64,000 nucleotides of DNA from Protopterus annectens (GCF_019279795.1 NC_056748.1:696488306-696552305); one strand, 5' to 3'; counted from the first letter of the stretch, positions 44,087 through 54,225 are shown. Notes: generated from the sequence alone by a model not told the origin. A program made the numbers and translations.

Positions 44087-46500
44087 GTGATTCAGAAAAC
44101 CCCATTAGTACAGAAACCTGTTTGAATCCAGCTCCCAACATTACTGTTATGGACAATATTATTAGTGAATGTAATAATTTTAAGATTTACAATTACAGTA
44201 ATATTAATCTTAATACTGCCCATTTCAGTTTATTCTCGAAAGGTTTGAAATTTATACCTACACCTTCATTTAGAGTAGTTGCTACCATTTTTGATTTTAA
44301 GAAATTTATTAGAAAACTAAATTTGACAATTATGTTTGACAGTGCTGACAATTGTAGTCAGGTTAATGGTACAATTTTAAGAAAGAAAAGTCATTTTGTT
44401 CCTATCAACAACCCAACCATTTCTGTGTTTGAAAATAAGGTTACCAAAGAACTATATAAATTTAATAGTAAAATTAATAGAAAAAAACCTGTTAAATGTA
44501 TTTCTAATTTATCAAAGGAGGAAGCCAGTATTCTTAACGACTTATGTATGGACCGTAGTTATAGAATAATGAAGCCTGACAAAGGTGGTGGTATTGTAAT
44601 TTTTGATTCTATGACATATAGTTCAAAAATTCACAATATCCTCCACTCATCTGGTAATTATGTAGTGTCTTCACTCAATGAACTAAACATCTCATACAGA
44701 AGAATTGACATGTTTTTAGAGGATTACAGGTTGGAACAAAGGATCACCGAAGAACAGTTTGAGTTCATGAAAGTGGACTTTCCCACTTTAGCCACCATTG
44801 TGGGTATTCCCAAAGTCCACAAGGACCATCTGAACCCCCCATTTAGACCCATTATTTCTGGCAGTAAAGCAAAGACATTTCCTATTGGTGTATTCATAGA
44901 CACCACTTTAAAATTTGTCTATGATAAGATCAGGCATTTAGTTAAGGATTCATGGGAGTTTTTACGTAATTTTCCTACCCACACAGTTGTGGATAATTTA
45001 ATATTTAGTTCAGTAGATGTTATTGACCTATTTAGTTGTATACCGATTGAGGAAGGTTTGGAGGCTTTTTCTAGGAGCCTGAGGAAACACACAGGGTTTA
45101 GTTGGGACAAAATCTCCCTTCTGGTCGATTTAATGAGCATTGTGTTAGAATATAACTTTATATATTATGAAGGAGAAATATTCAGACAGACCAGTGGTGT
45201 TGCAATGGGCGCTGCATGCGCCCCTATTTTTGCTAACTTGGTCATGTTGGACTGGGAAGAGAACCATATTTTCAACAGTCCCTACTATGATAAGGTAGTG
45301 TACTATTCCCGGTTCTTAGATGACATATATATTCTTTGGAAGGGTGACACCATTACTTTTGACAGCTTTATTAATTTCTTGAACTCTAGCAGTGATTTCC
45401 TTAACTTTACCTCCTCACATAACAACACCGGTGTACCTTATTTAGACACTTTGGTTTCCAAGGACTCTAATGGCTTTAAGTCTATTATTTATAGGAAGGT
45501 GACGTTTTCTAATTCTTATTTAGATTTTGGTAGTTGTCACCCCTATAAGTTAAAAAGGAACATCTTCAAAGGCCAATGTATTAGAGCCATTGGAATGACT
45601 TCTAAACTTGTAGATTTGATAAAAGAACTGAATTTCATAACCGGTTTATTTATTGAAAGAGGTTATGATAAGGTAATGCTGAATGACACCACTACTTATG
45701 TTATGGGACAATGGAAGCATAAATACTCCCCACTGTTGGGGGCAGTGAACAAGTTAGTAGGACATGGTCTGGAAAATGATGGTATGATCAGCACTGTTAC
45801 GAACAGTATAGGTGTACCTGATATTTCCTCTATGAAATGTAACCAACCATTTTCTAATGCTTTCATTATCGAATACGGTCCATATAGTCGGATGCTTAAA
45901 AATATTGTGATTAACAACTGGCATATTCTGACATCAGTACAGGATGTATCTGACAGGGTTGGTTCCCAACCGCATTTTGTATTTAAAATGGGCAAAAACT
46001 TGAAACATATTATGGAAAGGAAGTCGTTGCCCTTTTCTTATCAAGGAAGTAGTACTTCTAAATGTGGGACTTGCCATCAGTGCTCTTATATTTACGAGCC
46101 TGATACTATCTTTCTCAACAATATATGTCACACTAGGCTACACCTCACCAAAGGTAATTGTAGATCTACCATGTTGGTGTATATTGCAATATGTATGTCA
46201 TGCCAGTATTTCTATATTGGCAAAACAGAGAGACAGTTTAGACAAAGAATATATTCCCACATGTACTCTATAAGGAAGAAGGATACTAAAAATGCCCTGT
46301 TCAGACACATAAAAAATTTTGGCACTGAACATAATTTTAAGTTTGGGATCTTGGGATCAGTTAAGAACAATCCCAGAGGTGGCAATGTTAAAAATTATCT
46401 GTTATATCGTGAATTATGGTGGCAAGTATACACAGACGCCACTACATTGCCTGGTATAAATGATTATCTTTCAATCAAACCTTTACTTTCAATTGATTGA
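44068..46500 (+). CDS. Penelope-like reverse transcriptase with GIY-YIG endonuclease
   Basis: The frame is uninterrupted from a TTG at 44050; I take ATG 44068 (MEGKILSD) as the start, giving about 810 residues. In order: KPDKGGGIVIFDSM (about 175), PFRPIISGSKAKTFP (about 265), SGVAMGAACAPIFANLVM (about 385), YSRFLDDIYILW (about 420, the catalytic Asp pair), a CGTCHQC zinc-knuckle-like motif (about 671), and a GIY-YIG nuclease with YFYIGKTERQFRQR (about 715) and a conserved downstream Glu region. PLE proteins cut the target and reverse-transcribe their RNA. The protein looks complete, but the element is 5'-truncated and has no visible promoter. It is the only intact transposon gene in the window. 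Confidence 0.85.
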   Translation: MEGKILSDSENPISTETCLNPAPNITVMDNIISECNNFKIYNYSNINLNTAHFSLFSKGLKFIPTPSFRVVATIFDFKKFIRKLNLTIMFDSADNCSQVNGTILRKKSHFVPINNPTISVFENKVTKELYKFNSKINRKKPVKCISNLSKEEASILNDLCMDRSYRIMKPDKGGGIVIFDSMTYSSKIHNILHSSGNYVVSSLNELNISYRRIDMFLEDYRLEQRITEEQFEFMKVDFPTLATIVGIPKVHKDHLNPPFRPIISGSKAKTFPIGVFIDTTLKFVYDKIRHLVKDSWEFLRNFPTHTVVDNLIFSSVDVIDLFSCIPIEEGLEAFSRSLRKHTGFSWDKISLLVDLMSIVLEYNFIYYEGEIFRQTSGVAMGAACAPIFANLVMLDWEENHIFNSPYYDKVVYYSRFLDDIYILWKGDTITFDSFINFLNSSSDFLNFTSSHNNTGVPYLDTLVSKDSNGFKSIIYRKVTFSNSYLDFGSCHPYKLKRNIFKGQCIRAIGMTSKLVDLIKELNFITGLFIERGYDKVMLNDTTTYVMGQWKHKYSPLLGAVNKLVGHGLENDGMISTVTNSIGVPDISSMKCNQPFSNAFIIEYGPYSRMLKNIVINNWHILTSVQDVSDRVGSQPHFVFKMGKNLKHIMERKSLPFSYQGSSTSKCGTCHQCSYIYEPDTIFLNNICHTRLHLTKGNCRSTMLVYIAICMSCQYFYIGKTERQFRQRIYSHMYSIRKKDTKNALFRHIKNFGTEHNFKFGILGSVKNNPRGGNVKNYLLYRELWWQVYTDATTLPGINDYLSIKPLLSID

Positions 46501-46687
46501 CTTTAGTATAGTCATTTGTATTAATTTTTAACATGTATTGTCATATTTTAGATGTATTTTCATGTTCAATATTCATTTATCAGTATGGTCTCTTTTTCAT
46601 ATTGGTTTAATGGATATCAATTTTATGTAATTAATTGCAATCAGCCAGCTTTTGGCGCCTTTTTCTATATATAAACTGTTGGTTTGA

Positions 46688-46760
46688 AGTTTTATGTGTT
46701 CTGATGAAGCTTGCCTCATGCAAGTGAAAGCGCTAAACCTTTTATATTAAAAGAAGTTTG
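46688..46760 (+). ncRNA. Hammerhead-ribozyme-like motif, right PLE copy
   Basis: CTGATGA (46701-46707) and GAAA (46726-46729) flank a helix II of six pairs (GCTTGC with GCAAGT, one G-U) closed by loop CTCAT. One A lies between CTGATGA and helix II. GAAA is followed by GCGCTA: the self-complementary AGCGCT would make stem III very short in a monomer but six pairs in a dimer, with cleavage expected after TA. Stem I could pair GTT with AAC and, beyond an internal loop, TTTTA with TAAAA. Hammerheads are known from PLEs, which supports the reading. The extra A and weak stem III lower confidence. Confidence 0.5.
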
Positions 46761-46906
46761 GATCTTCGTTATTTTGTGAATTATTACCATTTATTGCCTG
46801 GTGCAAGCTGAGCTATTGCTGAGAGCGGGGGCAGTGAACGTGTTGTGTAAGCTGGCACTTTCATTTTTACTTTGACATCCACAGCTCGCAGTTGTTCCGT
46901 TGTTGC

Positions 46907-46920
46907 AATGGTCTTATAAG
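46907..46920. repeat. Target-site duplication of the PLE dimer (right)
   Basis: Second perfect copy of AATGGTCTTATAAG. CR1-C resumes at 46921. Confidence 0.9.
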
Positions 46921-47065
46921 GGCGGAGTACAGTGGGATAATGACCTCTGGACCTAGATGTCATGCCCTTACTTATATGTTGTGCAACATAAAAGGATTTC
47001 CTGACCACTGTTAACATGTGGTGGTCAAAGGTAAAGCTGTCTATATGTGTACCCACACACCCAAC
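46921..47065 (-). mobile_element. CR1-like LINE (CR1-C), right part
   Basis: Continuation of the CR1 interrupted at 40852. It matches CR1-B about 9470-9600, including the GATGTCATGCCCTTACTTATATGTTG-type region. It ends near 47065 next to L1-3. Confidence 0.75.
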
Positions 47066-47500
47066 ATAGTAACAGCTATTCGGATGAACTAATAAAACTG
47101 CAAAAATCAAATGTCGAAATGAAGAAAAGGCTGGCTGAGTATGAGACTGCTCAAGAAGAGCTGTTTCAAAGTATGGTAGAGTTACAGGACAAAGCATGCA
47201 GAGAAAGCCTGAGCTTTTCTGCTGTACCAGAGAAACTATAAGGAACAGAATGTATTAATTTAATGAAACCACGAATAAGCAATTGTACTGGTATTCCACA
47301 GCAGGAATTACTAATTAAAGGCCACACCTTGTGAATGCTCCAAACCTGGCCATGGGAAAACAGGTAAGACTGTATTAGTGAAGATGCAATTATACAAGCA
47401 GAAAGAGATCCTGACAAAATCGAGTCAGAATGGCAAAGTATTAAAAACTGGAGACAGCTGTGTGTGGAAATGATTATTCACTGTACACCAGGCAGAAGAT
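47059..47500 (+). pseudogene. L1-3 ORF1 remnant
   Basis: Open to 47241: NSYSDELIKLQKSNVEMKKR and LAEYETAQEELFQSMVELQD form an amphipathic, heptad-rich coiled coil followed by ACRESLSFSAVPEKL. Out-of-frame bases to about 47500 correspond to the RNA-binding core seen at 3692-3447 in L1 copy 1. This is the trimerising part of ORF1p. 5'-truncated and frameshifted. Confidence 0.7.
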
Positions 47501-47987
47501 AAGCAAATTTATCCTGGCAATCAAAGAATGCTGAGAGGCAGGTTTGATATTTAAGCTCTTGTATCCAACTGTTTTCATAACATTTTTTGGAGGATAAAGT
47601 CATTTTTAAAGAAGAACAAACTAAGAAGGAAACACAAAAGTTTACCCAACAAAAAGTGAGCCACTGAACAGATAAAGAATCTGCTTCTCATTCTTCTGAT
47701 AATAAAACCCATACAGAGACTTTGCCAGTGAAACTCTTTCCAGTGTTCTAAAGGAAAATACTTGAGACAAAGAAAAAAAGCATAGGAGTTGACCAGAAGA
47801 ATTAGGAGTACTTTGGACATGTAAACAGAGTCTGGGACTGGGAGATGGAGATGAACAGAAAGACGACCAGCAACACTGAAATTATTGAACATCAATGACA
47901 TTTGTGAGGTATGGCTTTGCAAGAAAAAATGGTTGAGAAAGAATGAACTTTTGTTAACTTTGTTAAACTTGTGGGGGACCCAAAGGT

Positions 47988-48040
47988 ATGTATATATATA
48001 TATATATATATCTATATATATGTATATATATATATATATG

Positions 48041-48110
<70 letters not shown>
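47988..48110. repeat. (TA)n microsatellite inside L1-3
   Basis: About 120 bp of TA with a few TG interruptions. L1 copy 1 is nearly continuous across the equivalent point (GTAGGGGACTC... then ACTTCATGTCATTAAT), so the tract expanded inside the element. The alternating Ile-Tyr frames across it are artefacts. Confidence 0.95.
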
Positions 48111-48114
<4 letters not shown>

Positions 48115-48633
48115 TGGCTTCATGTCATTAATGTTTGGAAGGACACTAAAAGGAAATACGAAAAAGAGTAACTGAAAATAAAAAAAAAATATCCTTAATG
48201 GTATTTATATAAAACATTTCAAGATATAAAATGCATATTACATAATAAATAATTCTTGGTGATGGCTGTAACTGAAAATATGTTAACGTAAACAAGTACT
48301 TTTTTCTTTTTTAGTTTTAATATATGCATTACAATGTAAAAAAAGAAAGGCTGGACAAAAGCATGTTTAAGTCAATATGCTGTAATCTTGGGCTGTGGGG
48401 ATGTGGTGCAAAAATGTACTGATTATAATATCTGCAGAGGTGAGATTTTTTCCTCTTATTTTTTCATAAGTGAAAATCTGGATTAATGCCATTAGTTTAA
48501 TCTAATAATTTTCTTGTGTAAGCATGCATGCAATAAAAATAAGAGAACACTAATGTAATGAAAGATCTTCCTTTACCAAATAACTTTCAGTACGGGTTGA
48601 GAGGTTGTCAGCTGTACATTTTGTTCTTATGTT

Positions 48634-48731
48634 TCATGAAGACAAGCTGTATACAGGTCTACGCAATAAATTTCAAGATCTCTCATGAAGACAAGCTGAA
48701 TACAGGTCTAAGCAAAAAAATTCAAGATCTC
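48634..48731. repeat. 49-bp tandem duplication
   Basis: Two units beginning TCATGAAGACAAGCTG at 48634 and 48683, about 90 percent identical, each ending TTCAAGATCTC. They lie in the inter-ORF region of L1-3 and create a spurious 90-codon frame. Confidence 0.9.
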
Positions 48732-49044
48732 TGGATGTTATTTGCTGACAGAAGTAAAACTCAAAGGTGCAAGGGCAAGCAGCTTAGTAAAAAATTAAGT
48801 TTGAACTTTGTGGAAGTGAATAAGAAATAGAAGTTTTCCTGATACCTAAATACATCAATGAATTTACTAGAACAATAAAGATAGCCAACTGCACTTTTTT
48901 CTTAAGGATACAAGTTAATGTTTTTTGAAAGCATACAAGCTGTTTTTTTCACATCTGGGAGGAGAATAAAGATAAGACAAGAACAGAGAGCAGTTAGTGT
49001 AAACGGGAGTATAGGCTGTAACATGCACTTTAACAAGGATAACC

Positions 49045-49698
49045 TTAACTCATTTACTCCAATGGAGGTCAGGACGTTTGCACTGTAACTTCCAATGGGT
49101 GGAGCCTAAGCTTTTTGACAGAATCAAATTATGTCCTCACATTTCAAACAAATGTTCATATCTCTGGAACCATAGGGGTTATGAAAGAAGCATAAGGGGC
49201 AAACTCTTCCACACAAACTATTTTTATAGTGTTAGTATTCTTTAGGTTCTAGGTATTAAACTAAATTTTATATGTCACAGTAAACGCAGTAACTATCACA
49301 TTTGTAATGTTTTGTAAACAACTTACAATATCTCAACAACCACTCAAGTTACACACATACTGTTAGCAGCATTTTATTCATCTAGCTGAGAGCTTTCATA
49401 CAAGACTAATGAGTTCTGTGTTACTTGGTTGATGAGATATTTAGAAAAATGTGAAAATTATATTAATGTCATAAAAACAGTTAATATCTATTTACCTGTA
49501 CTAGATAGAGGTTAAATATTAATGCAGGTGAGCTTGCCATTGTGTAAGCTTTAAGATGAAATCTTTTAAAACCTTATACATAACATGATTCTGGAATTAT
49601 TGCTGTAAATATGAACAAGCAAAATTTGATGCCTAGAGGCGCCAGTAGGAGTTAACTGCAGATGCACCTGGAGGTGTCACTTCGATGTAATCAGTTAA
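49045..49698. mobile_element. Candidate TTAA-flanked non-autonomous element
   Basis: L1-2 (about 19770-19830) is continuous where L1-3 carries about 600 extra AT-rich bases. The extra block starts at TTAACTCATTTACTCC (49045) and ends at either ...GTAGGAGTTAA (49655) or ...ATCAGTTAACT (49700). TTAA at both sides suggests a piggyBac-like insertion. Terminal inverted repeats are weak, so the class is uncertain. Confidence 0.4.
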
Positions 49699-49814
49699 CT
49701 TTAGGTTAGGTAATGCCTGTGGGTGCAGCTATCAACTTGGGACAGTTGGTTCTATCAGGCAGGTTAAATTTAATTAATTTGAAGATGTACATAACTTTGC
49801 ATGTTTGTTTTAAG

Positions 49815-49910
49815 TTATTTATTTATTTTTATTTTACATTTGTTTACTGGGAAAGTCCGACTGGACACAGGTCCATTTTCAGCGGAGGCCCGAGGAGAAA
49901 AGCTCCACAT
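49815..49910 (-). mobile_element. SINE 3' tail fragment, inverted
   Basis: Reverse complement of the V-SINE tail: A-rich end, TTGTTTACTGGGAAAGTCC, TTTTCAGCGGAGGCCCG. The tRNA-like head and core are missing. A purine- and CA-rich stretch follows to 50000. Confidence 0.7.
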
Positions 49911-50174
49911 TACAATACATTACATGAGAGTAAAAAGAAGTAGAACATACATACATAAGGCATACATACACATCAGGACAATATGCATATATACACACAA
50001 CAGGACATCATGCTAGTGATAAACATTTCTTACAGTAGACAATAATAGGTTATGGGAGTGTTCTGGGTGTGTGTCTGTTTTTTGTTTGAGGATTTTCATT
50101 AAAACATTTTCTGTAAAATGTGATATAGGTTCAAATGTAGATGACAAAAAACAATTGTATAAAGTTTCAACCTT

Positions 50175-50420
50175 GGATGGCGCAGTGGTGGAGTGGTAGC
50201 ATTGTCGAATCACAGCAAAAGGTTCTCCAGTTCAATTCTCAGCTGGAGTGCCTTCTGTGTGGAGTCTGGATGTTGTCCCTGGGTTTGTGTGGGTTTCCTC
50301 CCATGTTACAAAGACATACGTCTTGAATGTTTCCCCCTGGGCCTCCACTGAAAATTTGCTACATTCCAAGTCAGACTTTCCCGGTTAACAAATGTTAAAT
50401 AAATAAAAAATAAATAAAAA
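50175..50420 (+). mobile_element. V-SINE-like retroposon in L1-3
   Basis: The tRNA-like head starts GGATGGCGCAGTGGTGG (box A-like) with a degraded box B (CCAGTTCAATTCT). A V-type core follows (GTGTGGGTTTCCTCCCATG) and the tail TTTCCCGGTTAACAAATG ends in (AAATA)n. It is more diverged than the copy at 52573. It lies in the spacer ahead of L1-3 ORF2. Confidence 0.85.
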
Positions 50421-50519
50421 CCTACTAAATATTATTGGGTGCATGTAACAAAACCTGGAAACACACGTTTAAAAAAAAATACATATATAATAGGCTGTTA
50501 TAACAATTTCTTATCATAA

Positions 50520-52540
50520 TAGCTACACTATCCATATTATTTTGGAATGTGAATGGCATTACAGGTACATACAAAAAAGTAAGAGTATTAAAGTATATTA
50601 AGTAATGCACAATGCAAGCAGCAATGCTGAAGGAGATGCACTGAATTTGATAATGAAAGGATTTCAGGATGGATATTGTTAGAATACCAAGGACAAAGAA
50701 AAGGGGGAATACTTATACTAACTGATAGGGAACATCCAACAGTGACAGAACAGAAAAAGATAGTAATGGCAGATTTCTGGTAGTAAAGAGCTGCTGGCAT
50801 GGGAGGATTATATTGGCATGTATTTAAAATTCTGGGAGAACTAGCTTTCAACTTTCATCAGGGAATATTAGTTATAGGTGGGACTGGAATTTGATTTGTG
50901 ACAGTGAGGATGCATCTGGGGGAGCTAGAAGGGAACATATAACAAAAGAGGGTAGACTTCTGAAGAAATTTATGAAAATATTTTGCATGGAAGATGTGAA
51001 TTCAGTAGTAGGAACAGAGAGAATTTACTCACTATTCCCCAGAGTATAACAACTGGACTAGACTAGACAGAAATTGTATTTCACAGTAACATGTGCATTT
51101 AACTGAACGCTTTAACACGTCCAATAACTATTTCTGACCATGCAGTAACAACTAACAGAAAAGTGCAGGGTAATGTAAAAATGAGACACAGATACTTCAC
51201 CACCTGTTAAACAGAGGAAATTAAGGAATGGGTAGTGGAAATTATTCGAGAGTTACTAAGGAAGATAGAATAAGTATAGCTAGTGAGTGGGATAAAAATA
51301 AAGTTTAAAAATAGGATAGAAATGAAAAAAAGATATGGTTAAAAAGTAATAATTATTTAGAGGGGCTGACAAAGGTTAAAGTATTGCAGAATAAGGCGAA
51401 TCTCACAGAAGAGGCTAAAGAGAAAATAAGGGATTATCTGTATAATATGCATGAGTTTAGAAAGATTGCTGTTAAGCAACTGTTTTCTGGTACCTCAAGA
51501 GCACAAAACTTTTAGCACAATGACTTGGGCAACAGAAATTAGAAACAGTTGTCATACTTATGGAGCATATAACAAGAAAAATAACCAAAGATCCTGTAAA
51601 GGTATTAATGAAATTTTAGAAATTTTAAGAAAATCTGTATAAAGCAGAGAAGTAGTGAAATCAAGAAAGAACACAAATGGAAATATTGATGTAAGACCTG
51701 AGTATGCTGAGGTCAGAGGTAGATGAGGTTCAACAATTAATAGTTAATATAGGAGAAGATGAGATAAACACAGTGATATACAATCAATATGCAGGAAAGT
51801 CTTCAAAAATAGATGGTATTCCTGTGGAAGTGTGGAAGCTAGGAGTGAAAACGTGATAAAGACCTGGAAGGGTTTATTTAATAGTATTTTAAAAAGAGGG
51901 GATGCACCAACATCCTGGAAGAAAGCTGTGGTGGCTGTAATACAAAGACTGAAAAGACCCATCAGACCCAGCTTCATATAGGCCCATTTCAATTTTAAAC
52001 CATGATTACAAACTGTTTATCATCCATAACAACTGAAAGAATGGTAAAAGGTGTTACCAGAATTGTTAGATATTGATCTATATGGTTTTGTGGAGGAAGG
52101 GAAACATTTGACAACATTAACAGAACAGTGATGATCCAGAGGGAATCCGAATTTAAGAAATGTCTGCTGTTGTTGGTGGGTCCTGATGCAGAGAAAACAA
52201 CAGAGTATGTTGGGATTTTATGACTAGGGAAATGTAAGTGTTTACATTCCTTGATAGAATAAGTTTAATTAGGAGGTTATAGGCAGGATTGGAGGCAAAT
52301 ATTAAAGTGGTGGGTTCCTCTCTGATAGGTTGTGTCTGAACAGAGGAACAAGGCAGGGGTGTCTTCTTCCCCCATTGTTATTTGCACTATATTTACAGTC
52401 ACTGGAAAAGAAAATAAAGGACCCAGAAATTCAAGGATATAATTGGTATGGTAATCAAGAAAAGTTGGCTTTATTTGCAGACGATATTGTTTTGTACCTA
52501 ATAAAACTTGAAAGGGACATCTCAGTGTTATAGAACATTT
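50520..52540 (+). pseudogene. L1-3 ORF2: endonuclease and reverse transcriptase, N-terminal part
   Basis: Conceptual translation from about 50540 gives WNVNGITGTYKKV, the L1 endonuclease start. SDHAV near 51137 is the catalytic box. The KSSKIDGIPVEVW region at 51795 is the RT start. The open frame 52330-52533 has GTRQGCLLPPLLFALYL (motif B) and LALFADDIVLYL (motif C, both catalytic Asp). Many stops and frameshifts lie between. It continues past the SINE at 52836. Confidence 0.8.
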
Positions 52541-52572
52541 TCAGACAGTTTCAAACCTTTTCAGGAGATAAA

Positions 52573-52835
52573 GGTGCAGTGGTGCAGCGGTTAATGCTGT
52601 CGCCTCACAGCAAGAGGTTCTCTGGTTCGATTCTTGGCCGGGGTGCCTTCTATGCGGAGTTTGCATGTTCTCCCTGCGTTCGCGTGGGTTCCTCCGGGTA
52701 CTCCGGTTTCCTCCCACATTCTAAAGACATGCATCTGGAGCATTTCTCCCCGGGCCTCCGCTGAAAACAGGATCTGTGGAACCTAGTCGGACTTTCCCGG
52801 TCAACAAATGTTAAATAAAATAAAAATAAAAATTA
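52573..52835 (+). mobile_element. V-SINE-like retroposon inside L1-3 ORF2
   Basis: A well-preserved copy. Head GGTGCAGTGGTGCAGCGGTTA (box A near 52580) and box B GGTTCGATTCTTGG at about 52624. The V-core runs from GCGGAGTTTGCATGTTCTCC to CGGTTTCCTCCCACATTC and AAGACATGCA. Tail ACTTTCCCGGTCAACAAATG, then (AAATA)n. The interrupted ORF2 reads FSGDK before and INEDKTKAI after, so the insertion point is exact. It was transcribed by pol III and mobilised by a partner LINE. Confidence 0.9.
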
Positions 52836-53127
52836 ATGAAGACAAAACAAAGGCTATTATAGCTGTAAACTATGTATCCACACATGAATTAATTCACCAC
52901 CACCCATACTTAGGGGGAAATGATAAAAAGGAGTATTTAGGAGTATGGATTAAAAGGGATTCTGCTACTGCAGTTAAGGATATGTGGGAAGAGACCACAA
53001 AATAGAGAAAATGGCAGCTTTTGTTTTTGGATATGGATACCAAGATACAAGCAGTGAAAATGTTTTTAGTCCCTTTACTATTAAATACAGGTCAGGTATT
53101 TTTAACTCTAAGGGGAAAAGGGCAAGG
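52836..53127 (+). pseudogene. L1-3 ORF2, post-motif C part
   Basis: Frames INEDKTKAIIAVNY, EYLGVWIKRDSATAVKDMW (the Y-L-G box following motif C) and MFLDMDTKIQAVKMFLVPLLL continue the L1 RT thumb/connection region. It ends at the hAT-like TSD, where KGKRARVK joins to WDKMILPIERGGLEL at 56507. Confidence 0.8.
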
Positions 53128-53193
53128 GTCAAATGCATACCTCCCAACCATACCGAATTACTTGTTTTTTACCGGTTTTGAGGTCCAAATAAT

Positions 53194-53222
53194 GGGGTGC
53201 CACAATTCCCACGTGGCACCCC
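53194..53222. repeat. Perfect 10-bp inverted repeat (hairpin)
   Basis: GGGGTGCCAC and GTGGCACCCC separated by 9 bp, just inside the left end of the hAT-like element. A second small hairpin (TGTCATC/GATGACA) lies at 53283-53304. Such subterminal hairpins are common in hAT-type elements. Confidence 0.7.
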
Positions 53223-53394
53223 TTAATTTCTGAATTTCCCGGCTTTTTTATTTAAAATTTTTTTCCTGCTTTTTTGAGCTGATGTCATCACGTGCGCGAT
53301 GACATGACCTCTGTGAAATGGCCTGCTAGCCTTTCAAAATTGAGCTCAAGGGCTCAACAACATGATGTGCGTACATTTCCGGAAGCTGTGAGGC

Positions 53395-53930
53395 TGTTGA
53401 ACACAGCTGCATATAGAACAATTAGCTGTTAATGGTGGTGGAATGCAGCTGTTAATGGTGGTTGAACTTACTTTCAGAAACGGAACAAGCTTGGAAGGGA
53501 AGGTGCACGGACTGTGGATGGAGGTATTAATGCTGCTGTTGCCGATTTATTTATTGTATTATGCTGCTGATTTATTTATTGTACTATGGTGGTTGAACAT
53601 AGCTGTTAATGGTGGTTGAACTTACTTAGGTATTAATTCTGCTGATTTATTGTGGAAGGGAAGGTGCAAGCAGAACTGCAGAAAGACGTATTAATGCTGC
53701 CGCTGCTGATTTATTTATTGTATTATGCTGCTGATTTATTTTATGGTGGTTGAATGTAGCCGTTGCTGCTGATGTATTTATTGTACTATGGTGGTTGAAC
53801 ATAGCTGTTAATGGTGGTTGAATTTACTTCCAGAGACGGAACAAGCTTAGGTATTAATGCTGCTGGTTTATTGTATTATGCTGCCGGGGTGCTTGGGTAT
53901 TAATGCTGCTGATTTATTTTGTGTGTGTGT
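53395..53930. repeat. Interspersed short repeats (GTTGAAC / GCTGATTTATTTATTG)
   Basis: Two motifs recur irregularly: AGCTGTTAATGGTGGTTGAA (about 53425, 53450, 53600, 53805) and TGCTGATTTATTTATTGTA (about 53530, 53565, 53705, 53765). They probably arose by slippage and partial duplication. There is no coding potential. Confidence 0.75.
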
Positions 53931-54225
53931 GTGTATATATATGTGAGAGTGTGTGTAAAATGCCCCAGTTGAATACACCTGCTGGCAAGAAATACTCAGG
54001 CTCAAACCCTGTACCTTGGGTACAGGTAACAGATTTTTGCGTCATACTTTTGTTCTGTTCCTCATAAAATCTGTGGTTTTCTGGATTTTTGTGGCAAATC
54101 AGTGAAGGATTGAATTCACTAAATAATGACAGGCATTTGAATTTCAGACTTCATGTTCTTCAGAAAATACATGGTAACACAAAACCTTTTATTCTAGCAA
54201 TTTTCTAAGTTTATAAGATCAGTAT

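Larger units (their letters stand above)
40853..46906. mobile_element. Penelope-like element, head-to-head inverted dimer
   Basis: Two PLE copies of about 3 kb each are arranged 3'-5'/5'-3' around a centre at about 43858-43862 (AAAAGCTTTTTT). The arms are near-identical except for scattered substitutions, a 3-base and a 2-base deletion in the left arm, and 36 extra bases at the right end (46871-46906). A single 14-bp TSD brackets the whole structure, so it entered as one unit. Both copies start at the same 5'-truncated base. The encoded RT plus GIY-YIG endonuclease place it in the GIY-YIG-bearing PLEs, probably Neptune-like. Confidence 0.9.

Noticed and set aside
47575-48175. Open frames coding alternating Ile-Tyr, on both strands
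   Set aside because: They arise from the (TA)n tract in L1-3. The same applies to frames at 55358-55579, 55675-55878 and 55758-56012.
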